From JAZSMS01 sp045536015 (GTDB lineage: Bacteria > Bacillota > Clostridia > Christensenellales > QALW01): a DNA stretch of 15,187 nucleotides. Below are positions 6,618 to 14,416 of the stretch, piece by piece (position 1 is the first letter of the stretch; every line of letters starts with the position of its first letter). The stretch is from assembly GCA_045536015.1 (NCBI GenBank), contig JAZSMS010000012.1, positions 1 through 15,187 on the forward strand, in the 5' to 3' direction. The notes below the pieces were generated by a model. That model worked only from the letters and a program-made list of their open reading frames with translations, was not told where the DNA came from and did not search any database. The position numbers were made by a program, and so were the translations under genes.

Positions 6618-9600
6618 TTAATCAATTTCATCAAAATCAAGTGAAGGTCCGGGTTCAACAGCATTTACTTTAGAATGTTGTACTCTTGTTTTTACTATTT
6701 GCTCCTGACCATTTGCGTCATTATATCGAACGTAGGCAACAAAGCTAAGTGTTGTACCCATTTCAGAATACGTTCCACCAAGCGAATGCTTATCGCCTTT
6801 TGTTAAAATATACGTACCGTTATTTAAAACACTTCCGTTATTATCAATTCTGCGGCCAAGATAAACCTTGCCTTTTGCGTTTTCACCAACGTCGTCAAGC
6901 GAAAGCTTATCAGTTTCATATTCGGCAATAATAATACCGTGCTCTAAAATATCAAGCCCCGATTTTAACGAACGCTCGGCTATTAAAACAAGCTTGCCCT
7001 CATTATCAGCAACCTTAACGGTTATTGCCGCCTGCTGAACTTCTGCACCGTAAACGGGATGAATATCAACGTTACCCGTTATATAGCGTGTGTAAACTCT
7101 GTTGTACGAAACAGCATTTCCTTCTTCATCTGCCCAGTAGGAGAAAGCTCCCTCTGTAGCCGTTTCGCTTGCGGTAAAGGTAACAAGCGATAATGGCGCA
7201 ACGTTGCCCTGCACGGGCTGATCTTCAACCGTTACTTCCATATTAGCATATTGTGCTATTGAATAACCCGTAACGGTCGTAGCGGCATTATCTGAGTACA
7301 CAACCTCAACGTCAACTTCGGTACCGTACTGTGTTTCAATAAGTTGGGCAACCTCGTTGGCAGTAGAAATTTCGTTACCGTCAACTATATATTTCTTAAA
7401 CGTCTTATTATAAAGCTGCGGATAGTTTTGCAATTTTAAAATAAGATCAGACTCGGCAATAAAGCTATCAAACACAACCTTTTCGCCTGCAGCGTTAGTA
7501 TAGAACATATTAACTATCGTTGTATCTTCTGTTAAAACGTATTTTACAACGTAATCACTTCTGTTACCGTAAGCAATAAAGGTATAGCTATCAATACCAA
7601 GTGCCGCACCCTTTGTACCTGCGTTTCGTATGCTTACAGGTTTATATTCAGCATCCGCAACAAACGAAAGTGATACAAGTGCATCGCGTGAAATTATAAA
7701 TGAAGCTTTTCCATCAACAAAAGTAACGTCTAAAGTATTTCCGTTAACAGTAATTGTAGAAAGCTGTTCAAAGTCAATCTCACCGGTAGTATCAACAGTA
7801 ATGGTAATAAGATGACCTAATTTTGTTTGTATTTGTGCCTGTGTTATATTACTTGCATCAGCTGTAGCAGTTTCTTTAAAACGCTGATAGAAAGTGTATG
7901 TTGTACCTTCTTGTAAGCCGGTAAACTCATTTGAAGTCTGCCAATTTTGACCGTCTTTGCTATACTCGGCACCTTCTATCGCAACAAGCGTTACTGAATT
8001 ATAATTAACCTGTTGTGCAACGGGTTCTACCTGCATTGTAACTGTATTTTTGGATAACGTTACTGTTGTTTTTGCCGAAGCAGGCGAAGCATTTTCTTCT
8101 GCAGTTTCTGCTATTCTTTGGTAGAAACTATAAGTAGTACCGGGTGTAAGATTAACAAATTCGTTTGTACTTACCCACGTGTTACCATTAAGACTATATT
8201 CATAACCTGTTTTAGCCTCAAGCGTAACGCTTGTGGTTGACATTTCTGAAATCACAGGTGCGCCGGGTGCTCCCGGTGTTGTTTTTGCCTTAGTAGTTGC
8301 ATCTGCCGAAAGCGCTGTTGTCGTTCCGGGAACGCGGGCATAAACGGTATAGCTTGTGCTTGGGTTAAGACCTGTAAACACGTTTGAGGCTTGATAAGTT
8401 ACGTTATCAAGGCTGTATTCGTAACCTTCCCAATTCTCTTTTGCAACCGTTATGGTAGATGCCGTAAAGCTTTCAATAACGGGTGCAGTTTGAATTGTTG
8501 AATATGTTTGAACGGGATCACTTATTGTAGCTGCATAACAGCCTTCAAAATACTCATACGAATTTGCCGTTGCCTGAGCATATGCTGCATAATACGCTCC
8601 GGGCGTAAGTCCCGTAAACGTTCCGCTTATTTGCTGAGGCTTTGCAGCACCTAAGTTTGCACCTGTTGCATCGCTTTTTACAAGGCTATATGCTAAGCCT
8701 TCTTCATTTTCGGCAAACGAAATTGAATAAGGTGTTTTTGAAGCAACCACTGCTTTTTTAGGACTAAGCATATATGGACGCATTTCTGTTGTAGCAGGGT
8801 CTATTACCGTTCCGCTTGAATTTGTAAGCGTACCGTTTACGTCAGTAGTAAGCAATGTATATTGTTCGCTTGTACGGTAAATGTCAATAGCGCTCTTAAC
8901 AGCCTCTAAATGCGAGGTGTTAGGTGCACTGCCATCACCGTACGTGGGGCATATCCAGCCACCCTCGGTAAACTCGTTCCAAGCAAACATTAAAACATTG
9001 TTTGCCTTAAACGTTGAGTAATTCTGCTTATTGTAATTAAGCACGTCAAGCAACCCTGCAGTTATTTCTGCAGCCGTCGGCTCTTTAGTATAACGACCTC
9101 CATACGGTTTTGCAGGAGTCCCCCATTTGCTTATCCAAGTAACAGGTGTATCAATACGAGGTTTTTGATATCTACCAAGCGAGAAGGTAGGAATAACTGA
9201 ACCGTAATTTTCAGCAATAGTATAATTAATAACGGTTTTGATACTGTTTAATGCTGCCGTTTTGTATGAAGAGAATGTCTGACCTGTGCTCGAGGCATCA
9301 AAGGTATACCAGCTTATTGCATTTGCATTGCCAAGGCCGTTATTGGTAGTATCACCATTTACAATGCTTGTTGCATTGGCACTAGTGGTACCGGTTTGTA
9401 TCATATATACATCGTTAATTCCTGCAAGCGCAGCCTTTTTACGCACATAAGCTATCTGATCGTGTACCATTTCACCGACTGTGCTGGTGGTTACACCGCT
9501 ATCAAAGAAATACATAACTGGACTGCCATCTATCTTATAATAGTAATCCTCATCCATTATGCTTATATACAGAGGGATATCCTGATTTGAGTCCTGAAGC

Positions 9601-10844
9601 ATAACGCACATTTGCATAACGGGCTCTTGACCTGGCGTATTTTCGATAAATTCGCTGCCGTTATAAGTATATTTAAGCTTACCTTCGTTTTTAATGTGCC
9701 AATTAATAGGATCTCCACTAAATGCACCGCGAGTCGAGCCTAAATACGCCATATAATTTATGCCTGCATAATAGGCATACGCCATTTCTTTCTGCCAAGT
9801 ATCTTCGTCATATACAAATTCTATATGCGAAGTTGCACCATTTACAACGTCGGCAGTACCATTGGTTACTTTGCTCCAGAAGGGCGACATAAAATGATAA
9901 TCTGCAAGTGATAAGCTACGTGCTTCCTGGGCAGAGTTATGCTTGTTAGTATTAAGCTGGCTATTTGTTTCTTCCCAATAATTATAGCCAAACTCGTTAC
10001 TTTCAGAGGGTGTAGTATACCAGTTGCTATAATAAATAGCACCTATAGCCGTTCTCTTATATCTTCTAAGTGTACTATTATCGGTTGTCTTTACGTCAAT
10101 TTCCTCAGGGTAGCCTGATAAAACTGGATCTTTGTCAGTACGGTAAAGCGAAAAATTATCTATACAAATGTTACCCTCGTTATAGGTTTTTTCACTTTCT
10201 GTATAGGTCTGAGGATCTTTTTCTGCAAAGTAAATATATGCACTATTAAGTTCTAAATTATCTTTAGTAAGTTCAACTGCAGGTATAGTAAAATGAATTT
10301 CGACCCATTGATTGCTTATAGTTACGGGATCATTAACTGAAATATTGATTTTATTACCTTGTGCATCAAAATACCACGCTGACATTTGTCCCCATACGCC
10401 AACAGTTAAGCCTTTATCAATATTTGCCTGCGAATATGACCTTCCATAAATAAACTGTCTTGTGGCATATATTTTATTTGTTTGATTGGCATCAGCAGCT
10501 TTTACAAAAAAACTTCCCTCGTACGTTGCACCTTCACCCTGAGCGTAAAAAAGGTCAGCAAGTTCTGCACGGGCTGAGTGAGCCTCCGTTCTCTTTGTCA
10601 TAAGACCATATAAACCGTCGCCGTCAGGTGTATCGCCCTCTGCTAAAACAAAAGTGCTTCCGCTTGGATTATATGGTTGTGTACCACTATATATTTCATC
10701 CGAAAAATGCGGATTAAGCCTATAGTTCTCCAAAAGATTTATTTTTTCGCTTGTTTCCGCGCTTGCACTTATTAAGCACACACCCGAAAGCGCGCCCATA
10801 GCCAGCACTATTGCCAGAACTAAGGACAAAATTCTCTTTCTCAT
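6618..10844 (-). CDS. Large secreted GH99/WbsX-like glycan-active protein with FN3 repeats, paralogue B (1408 aa)
   Basis: I start at the ATG at 10844 (MRKRILSLVL) because AGGTGA lies five bases upstream. The in-frame ATG at 10865 has no ribosome site and would put seven odd residues before the signal peptide. Cleavage is likely after ASA (residue 29). Residues 35-240 look like one carbohydrate-binding-like region. Residues 260-660 are the GH99/WbsX-like barrel: IGAIYYSNWY, QEARSLSLADYHFMSPFW, INYMAYLGS, IDGSPVMYFF and FAWNEFTEGGW, with E624/E627 as the ExxE pair. Residues 690-1008 hold four FN3-like repeats (EYSLDNVTYQASNVFTGL, EYSLNGNTWVSTNEFVNL, EYSKDGQNWQTSNEFTGL plus a divergent first copy) that paralogue A lacks. 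Residues 1010-1408 are the shared C-terminal module ending PSLDFDEID. It lies in tandem with paralogue A but has its own promoter. Its substrate and how it stays on the cell are not evident. Confidence 0.8.
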   Translation of the reverse strand: MRKRILSLVLAIVLAMGALSGVCLISASAETSEKINLLENYRLNPHFSDEIYSGTQPYNPSGSTFVLAEGDTPDGDGLYGLMTKRTEAHSARAELADLFYAQGEGATYEGSFFVKAADANQTNKIYATRQFIYGRSYSQANIDKGLTVGVWGQMSAWYFDAQGNKINISVNDPVTISNQWVEIHFTIPAVELTKDNLELNSAYIYFAEKDPQTYTESEKTYNEGNICIDNFSLYRTDKDPVLSGYPEEIDVKTTDNSTLRRYKRTAIGAIYYSNWYTTPSESNEFGYNYWEETNSQLNTNKHNSAQEARSLSLADYHFMSPFWSKVTNGTADVVNGATSHIEFVYDEDTWQKEMAYAYYAGINYMAYLGSTRGAFSGDPINWHIKNEGKLKYTYNGSEFIENTPGQEPVMQMCVMLQDSNQDIPLYISIMDEDYYYKIDGSPVMYFFDSGVTTSTVGEMVHDQIAYVRKKAALAGINDVYMIQTGTTSANATSIVNGDTTNNGLGNANAISWYTFDASSTGQTFSSYKTAALNSIKTVINYTIAENYGSVIPTFSLGRYQKPRIDTPVTWISKWGTPAKPYGGRYTKEPTAAEITAGLLDVLNYNKQNYSTFKANNVLMFAWNEFTEGGWICPTYGDGSAPNTSHLEAVKSAIDIYRTSEQYTLLTTDVNGTLTNSSGTVIDPATTEMRPYMLSPKKAVVASKTPYSISFAENEEGLAYSLVKSDATGANLGAAKPQQISGTFTGLTPGAYYAAYAQATANSYEYFEGCYAATISDPVQTYSTIQTAPVIESFTASTITVAKENWEGYEYSLDNVTYQASNVFTGLNPSTSYTVYARVPGTTTALSADATTKAKTTPGAPGAPVISEMSTTSVTLEAKTGYEYSLNGNTWVSTNEFVNLTPGTTYSFYQRIAETAEENASPASAKTTVTLSKNTVTMQVEPVAQQVNYNSVTLVAIEGAEYSKDGQNWQTSNEFTGLQEGTTYTFYQRFKETATADASNITQAQIQTKLGHLITITVDTTGEIDFEQLSTITVNGNTLDVTFVDGKASFIISRDALVSLSFVADAEYKPVSIRNAGTKGAALGIDSYTFIAYGNRSDYVVKYVLTEDTTIVNMFYTNAAGEKVVFDSFIAESDLILKLQNYPQLYNKTFKKYIVDGNEISTANEVAQLIETQYGTEVDVEVVYSDNAATTVTGYSIAQYANMEVTVEDQPVQGNVAPLSLVTFTASETATEGAFSYWADEEGNAVSYNRVYTRYITGNVDIHPVYGAEVQQAAITVKVADNEGKLVLIAERSLKSGLDILEHGIIIAEYETDKLSLDDVGENAKGKVYLGRRIDNNGSVLNNGTYILTKGDKHSLGGTYSEMGTTLSFVAYVRYNDANGQEQIVKTRVQHSKVNAVEPGPSLDFDEID

Positions 10845-10873
10845 AAAATCACCTATTGCTTTCATTTTTTTGA

Positions 10874-10890
10874 GTGCATAGTATATACAC
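10874..10890. promoter_or_regulatory. Operator-like inverted repeat in the leader of paralogue B
   Basis: GTGCATA (10874-10880) and TATACAC (10884-10890) form a near-perfect dyad (six of seven pairs) with a three-base centre, just downstream of the predicted transcript start. Its place is equivalent to the inverted repeat in front of paralogue A. Confidence 0.25.
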
Positions 10891-10904
10891 CCAATATTAT
10901 ATTT

Positions 10905-10933
10905 ATTTTAACAGATTATTACTTTTTTGTAAA
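10905..10933 (-). promoter_or_regulatory. Promoter of paralogue B
   Basis: On the minus strand, TTTACA (10928-10933), 17 bases, then TAAAAT (10905-10910). A TGTCGAA, identical to the Spo0A box core, lies upstream at 10961-10967 on the opposite strand. Confidence 0.45.
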
Positions 10934-10976
10934 TATAATAATGAATTTTTTGTAATTTTATGTCGAAAAAATATTT

Positions 10977-11006
10977 AAAAAAAGCACCTGCATTAGTGCA
11001 AGTGCT
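10977..11006 (-). terminator. Terminator of the darA-holB-ricT-cyclophilin operon
   Basis: On the minus strand, AGCACTTGC and GCAGGTGCT (10998-11006 and 10983-10991) form a nine-base stem with one mismatch and a six-base loop, then seven T. It lies six bases past the cyclophilin stop. Confidence 0.82.
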
Positions 11007-11012
11007 AAAAAA

Positions 11013-11489
11013 TTATTCTTCTATAATTATATTTTTAATTTTTTGTTCTTCAAAGGGTCTGTCACTGTAATCGCAAGGAACAGATGCAATTTCGTCAAGC
11101 ACGTCAAAGCCCGAAACCATTTTACCAAACGCGGCGTACTGACCGTCTAAGTGAGGGGCATCAGCGTGCATAATGAAGAACTGTGAGCCTGCAGAATCGG
11201 GATCCATAGCACGCGCCATTGAAATAACACCGCGCTCATGCTTAATTGGGTTATCAATGCCGTTTGCTCTAAACTCACCCTTTATAGTATAACCTGGACC
11301 GCCCATACCTGTTCCTGTAGGGTCTCCGCCTTGAATCATAAACCCTGCAATTATACGGTGAAAAATCAAGTTTTCGTAAAAATCCTGCTTTGCAAGCTTT
11401 ACAAAGTTTTTAACAGTTATGGGTGCATTTTGCTCGTCAAGCTCAAGCACCATTTCTTTTCCGGAACACATTTTAATTATTGCCTTCAT
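11013..11489 (-). CDS. Cyclophilin-type peptidyl-prolyl cis-trans isomerase
   Basis: This 158-residue single-domain cyclophilin catalyses cis-trans isomerisation of X-Pro bonds during protein folding. The signature segments are present in order: NFVKLAKQDFYENLIFHRII (H44, catalytic R45), GFMIQGGDPTGTG (residues 49-61), GVISMARAMDPDSAGSQFFI (87-106) and HLDGQYAAFGKMVSGFDVL (113-131). It has no signal peptide, so it is cytoplasmic. Its ATG lies three bases after the ricT stop, and its GGAGGA site is inside the last ricT codons, so the two are almost certainly cotranscribed and probably translationally coupled. It is the last gene of the operon and is followed by a terminator. The function call is firm; whether to name it ppiA or ppiB is not decided by sequence. 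Confidence 0.95.
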   Translation of the reverse strand: MKAIIKMCSGKEMVLELDEQNAPITVKNFVKLAKQDFYENLIFHRIIAGFMIQGGDPTGTGMGGPGYTIKGEFRANGIDNPIKHERGVISMARAMDPDSAGSQFFIMHADAPHLDGQYAAFGKMVSGFDVLDEIASVPCDYSDRPFEEQKIKNIIIEE

Positions 11490-11492
11490 TTT

Positions 11493-12365
11493 TTAGTCCT
11501 CCAACGCCTTTATTTCGGCACTTTCCTTTTCTTCTTTATTATTGTTTCGTTTAGGCCATTTTAGAACCTTAACGTTTTCGTAGGGATATTCGTGAAGCTC
11601 GATTTCGTCACCAACATTAACGGTAACTTTAACCTTTTCGGTTATAACGTTTACGTCAATAATTTTTCCAACTCCATGCTCGGTTTTAACCTCTGCTCCA
11701 ACGGGCGGCATCTTTTTATGCGCAAGCTCATACGTTGACTGCTCATACTTTAAGCAGCACATAAGGCGACCGCAAAGTCCGCTAATCTTTGTTGGATTAA
11801 GCGAAAGTCCCTGCTCCTTTGCCATTTTGATAGAAACAGGTTGAAAGCCGCCTAAAAAACGGTTGCAACAGCAGGGCTGACCGCAAGGACCAAGTCCACC
11901 AAGCATCTTGGTTTCGTCCCTGACGCCTATCTGCCTAAGTTCAATGCGCGTATGGAAGGTTTGTGCAAGCTCTTTAACAAGTTCTCTGAAGTCAACACGT
12001 CCGTCAGAAGTAAAGAAAAACACAGCCTTTGCACAATCAAAAGTATATTCAACGCGGATAAACTTCATTTCAAGTTTATGCTCTGCCGCTTTTTTCTCGG
12101 CAATAGCAAGCGCTTTTTTCTCTTTTTCTCTGTTTTCTTCAAGTTTTTTTCTATCCTGCTGTGTTGCAATACGCTTAATTTTTTTAAGTGGTGCAACTAT
12201 CTGCTCGGGCGGAACTATCTTTGTTGCGATAGTAACGTCGCCAAATTCAACGCCCTGTGCAGTTTCAACAATAACCCCTTCGCCAACCGGAATTATTTTA
12301 TCATCGGGATCAAAATAATAAGTTTTACCGGTGCCCCTAAAGCGAACACCTACTATTTTTGCCAT
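11493..12365 (-). CDS. ricT: PSP1-domain protein RicT/YaaT
   Basis: This 290-residue protein matches the RicT/YaaT family. In Bacillus, RicT joins RicA and RicF in an iron-sulphur complex that promotes RNase Y-dependent mRNA maturation and affects sporulation, competence and biofilm formation. Residues 1-60 are the N-terminal region (KIVGVRFRGTGKTYYFDP, VIVETAQGVEFGDV), 65-98 a charged coiled coil, and 100-210 the PSP1 core. The cysteine-rich signature is intact: GPCGQPCCC (C161, C165-C167) and GLCGRLMCC (C198, C203, C204), plausible cluster ligands. The tail is lysine- and glutamate-rich. The start overlaps the end of holB by 13 bases, with AAAGGCGG as ribosome site. The order darA-holB-ricT is the same as in B. 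subtilis (yaaQ-holB-yaaT, there with yaaR between), which supports the call. Confidence 0.95.
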   Translation of the reverse strand: MAKIVGVRFRGTGKTYYFDPDDKIIPVGEGVIVETAQGVEFGDVTIATKIVPPEQIVAPLKKIKRIATQQDRKKLEENREKEKKALAIAEKKAAEHKLEMKFIRVEYTFDCAKAVFFFTSDGRVDFRELVKELAQTFHTRIELRQIGVRDETKMLGGLGPCGQPCCCNRFLGGFQPVSIKMAKEQGLSLNPTKISGLCGRLMCCLKYEQSTYELAHKKMPPVGAEVKTEHGVGKIIDVNVITEKVKVTVNVGDEIELHEYPYENVKVLKWPKRNNNKEEKESAEIKALED

Positions 12366-13249
12366 TTTTTGCCGCCTTTCACAAGCTCGTAAGCAAGCTT
12401 TTGCTGAATCAATGTTTTGTTTACGTTAATTTTTTTTGCGCTTTTTGCATCTGATATCGCTTTAAGCCTTAAAAGATATTTTTCGGGTTCAAGCACAAAA
12501 AGCGCGTGTATTTTATCTTCAATAAGCGTTAAAAAATCATCTTCAAGTTCAAGCAAAGCAAAAACACAGTCGGTATTTTTGCCTGTTTTAACTGCATCAA
12601 CAATTTTTTGTGCCTTTTCGTTTGCTTTTAAAAAATCTTCATCACTAATAAGCCTTATTGCCTTGCCGATATTGCCGTCGCTTACCGAAGCAATATATTG
12701 ATTATTTTGATTTTGCGCAAAGTTTTTTTGTAAAAACGCAAAAATCTCCTCTTGACTAAAAGGCTTTAAAAAGACTTTTTTACACCTTGAACGCACCGTT
12801 GAAAGCATCGAAAGCGAATTTTCGCAAAGCAAAAAGAACAGCACGTTTTTAGGTGGTTCTTCAAGCGTTTTTAAAAGCGCGTTTTGTGCTTGGTCGTTTG
12901 CAAGGTTAAACTTTTCTACTATATATATTTTTACCTTTCCTTCGTAGGGTGTTTCGTGCACGGTAGATAAAATTTCGCGCACTTTATCAACCTTAAACAC
13001 ATTTGTTTCGGGTGCAAAAAAATGCACGTCAGGATGATTCCCTGCGAGCACTTTTTTACATTGTGGGCAATTAAAACAAGGCTTATGTTCATCTGCGCAA
13101 AAGTGCATACAAGCCATTGCCGTCGCAAAACTGCGCTTCCCTACCCCTTGAGGACCTTCTAGCAGGTAAGCGTGACTTTCCTTACCTGAATTATATGCCT
13201 TTATCTCGTTTGCAAACTGAGTTGTTTTTACAATAAAAGATAAATCCAT
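12353..13249 (-). CDS. holB: DNA polymerase III clamp-loader subunit delta prime
   Basis: This 298-residue AAA+ protein is the delta-prime subunit of the clamp loader that opens the beta clamp at primed templates. A Walker A-like GPQGVGKR is at residues 32-39. Four cysteines (C51, C58, C61, C64) form the zinc module seen in clamp-loader ATPases. NALLKTLEEPP (123-133) and the sensor/arginine-finger SRC motif (S154-C156, TVRSRCKK) follow. The C-terminal third is helical and diverged, and slightly shorter than in many relatives. Its ATG shares one base with the darA stop (TAATG, 13247-13251), implying translational coupling, and its end overlaps ricT by 13 bases. No tmk gene lies upstream as it often does in Firmicutes. 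The call could be confused with a DnaX fragment, but the neighbours and SRC motif favour HolB. Confidence 0.92.
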   Translation of the reverse strand: MDLSFIVKTTQFANEIKAYNSGKESHAYLLEGPQGVGKRSFATAMACMHFCADEHKPCFNCPQCKKVLAGNHPDVHFFAPETNVFKVDKVREILSTVHETPYEGKVKIYIVEKFNLANDQAQNALLKTLEEPPKNVLFFLLCENSLSMLSTVRSRCKKVFLKPFSQEEIFAFLQKNFAQNQNNQYIASVSDGNIGKAIRLISDEDFLKANEKAQKIVDAVKTGKNTDCVFALLELEDDFLTLIEDKIHALFVLEPEKYLLRLKAISDAKSAKKINVNKTLIQQKLAYELVKGGKKWQK

Positions 13250-13578
13250 TAAAGCTTTTTAAACTCGTCAACAGGAAGAATAAATACGGTTGCGCCGCCA
13301 ACGCGAATTTCTATGTCTGCGGCATCGTGAATAAACGCAGTGCCGTCCATAGGCGTTGTTGCAGTAAGTTTTTGTGTACGGGTTTTGCAAACGCGCTCAA
13401 TAACCTCTAAGCAAGTATCGATACGTTCTTCTTCTACACCTATTAATAAGGTGGTATTGCCTGCGCGCAAAAATCCGCCAGTTGTAGAAAGACGGGTTGC
13501 GCTGAAGCCTTCCTTCATCATAGTTTTTATAAGTCTAGACGTATCTTGATCCTGAACGATTGCTATAACAAGCTTCAT
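13249..13578 (-). CDS. darA: Cyclic-di-AMP receptor DarA/PstA (YaaQ, DUF970)
   Basis: This 109-residue PII-like protein forms homotrimers that bind cyclic di-AMP in Firmicutes; the downstream targets are unclear. The family signatures are plain: MKLVIAIVQDQDTSRLIK at the start, STTGGFLRAGNTTLLIG (residues 31-47, the ligand loop) and VGGATVFILPVDEF (93-106). The length is normal for the family. GGAGG eight bases before the ATG sets the start, and a strong promoter lies upstream. It is the first gene of an operon with holB, ricT and cyclophilin, and its stop codon overlaps the holB start (TAATG). It is divergent from the rubrerythrin gene. Confidence 0.95.
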   Translation of the reverse strand: MKLVIAIVQDQDTSRLIKTMMKEGFSATRLSTTGGFLRAGNTTLLIGVEEERIDTCLEVIERVCKTRTQKLTATTPMDGTAFIHDAADIEIRVGGATVFILPVDEFKKL

Positions 13579-13607
13579 AAATAAAACCTCCGTTGTTTCT
13601 TAAATGT

Positions 13608-13636
13608 ATTATACACTATTTTCATCTTTTTTGCAA
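13608..13636 (-). promoter_or_regulatory. Promoter of the darA operon
   Basis: On the minus strand, TTGCAA (13631-13636), 17 bases, then TATAAT (13608-13613) preceded by GTG (extended -10-like). The darA ATG lies 30 bases downstream. Confidence 0.75.
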
Positions 13637-13679
13637 TAGCAGTTATAATTAAAATTTTTTCATTTTTTTAAAAAAGGTA

Positions 13680-13708
13680 TTGACAACCGTTTCTTAATAG
13701 GATACAAT
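13680..13708 (+). promoter_or_regulatory. Promoter of the rubrerythrin gene
   Basis: A perfect TTGACA (13680-13685), 17 bases, then TACAAT (13703-13708). The -10 lies inside the inverted repeat at 13690-13720, which suggests repression at this promoter. Confidence 0.85.
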
Positions 13709-13720
13709 ATCATTAAGAAA
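13690..13720. promoter_or_regulatory. Candidate operator over the rubrerythrin -10 box
   Basis: TTTCTTAAT (13690-13698) and ATTAAGAAA (13712-13720) are a perfect nine-base inverted repeat with 13 bases between. The gap carries a smaller dyad, GATA-CAA-TATC (13701-13711). A bound dimer here would cover the -10 box and start site. PerR or another redox regulator is a natural guess, but the sequence is not a classic PerR box. Confidence 0.5.
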
Positions 13721-13764
13721 TGAAAATTTCGCCATTTAATCAGTTTTTTAGGAGGATTTTATTT

Positions 13765-14352
13765 ATGAAAAAATTTGTTTGTTCAGTTTGCGGATACGTT
13801 CACGAAGGACCTCAGGCGCCTGAAAGATGCCCCGTTTGCAAGGTTCCTGCAGAAAAGTTTAACGAGATGGTTGAAGGCGCTGCCCTTGCTGCCGAGCACG
13901 AGTATGGCGTTTATGGTAAAATTGTAAAAAACAACCCCGCCATCACCGAAGAAGATAAAAAGTACATCTTTGAGCAGTTGATGGCCAACTTTAACGGCGA
14001 ATGTGCTGAGGTTGGTATGTATCTTTGCATGGCACGCATCGCTCACCGTGAAGGCTATCCCGAAGTTGGTCTTTATTGGGAAAAGGCCGCTTATGAAGAA
14101 GCAGAGCACGCTGCAAAGTTTGCCGAGCTTTTAGGCGAAGACCTTGAGCCCAATATGAAGGCGACCACCAAAGATAACCTTGCTTGGAGAGTTGATTGTG
14201 AATATGGTGCAACCCAAGGCAAATTTGACCTTGCCGCCTGTGCAAAGAAAAACGGCCTTGATGCTATCCACGACACCGTTCACGAGATGGCCCGCGACGA
14301 AGCTCGACACGGCAAAGGTCTTGAGGGACTTTTGAAGAGATATTTTAAATAG
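13765..14352 (+). CDS. rbr: Reverse-type rubrerythrin (rubredoxin domain first)
   Basis: This 195-residue protein detoxifies peroxide, and in clostridial 'reverse' rubrerythrins can act in an NADH-driven pathway that also consumes oxygen. Unlike classical rubrerythrin, the rubredoxin domain is N-terminal: C6-x2-C9 and C22-x2-C25 bind one iron. The four-helix diiron domain follows (residues 55-195), with glutamate in FNGECAE (E79), E112-x-x-H115 in the YEEAEHAAKF helix, and E179-x-x-H182 in MARDEARHGK. The start is the ATG at 13765, because AGGAGG lies nine bases upstream and the protein then begins exactly at the rubredoxin domain. The upstream in-frame ATG at 13720 lies in the operator and has no ribosome site. 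The gene has its own strong promoter, a dyad over the -10 box and a terminator, so it is monocistronic. Confidence 0.95.
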   Translation: MKKFVCSVCGYVHEGPQAPERCPVCKVPAEKFNEMVEGAALAAEHEYGVYGKIVKNNPAITEEDKKYIFEQLMANFNGECAEVGMYLCMARIAHREGYPEVGLYWEKAAYEEAEHAAKFAELLGEDLEPNMKATTKDNLAWRVDCEYGATQGKFDLAACAKKNGLDAIHDTVHEMARDEARHGKGLEGLLKRYFK

Positions 14353-14358
14353 TTATCT

Positions 14359-14389
14359 AAAAGCACGAAGTGAAACTTCGTGCTTTTTT
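14359..14389 (+). terminator. Rubrerythrin terminator
   Basis: AGCACGAAGT (14362-14371) and ACTTCGTGCT (14375-14384) form a perfect stem with a GAA loop, extended by flanking A-T pairs and followed by a T run, seven bases after the stop codon. Confidence 0.92.
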
Positions 14390-14416
14390 ACTAATAAAAT
14401 TTTACCATCTTTTTGA

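Noticed and set aside
7815..8775. Possible CRISPR or tandem DNA repeat array
   Set aside because: The repetition is at the protein level (FN3-like units of about 70-90 residues) and the DNA copies are diverged; no short direct repeats with regular spacers are present anywhere in the window.
10775..10844. Lipoprotein signal in paralogue B (cysteine in LSGVCLI)
   Set aside because: The residue before the cysteine is valine, so it does not fit a lipobox; a normal signal peptidase I site (ASA) follows.
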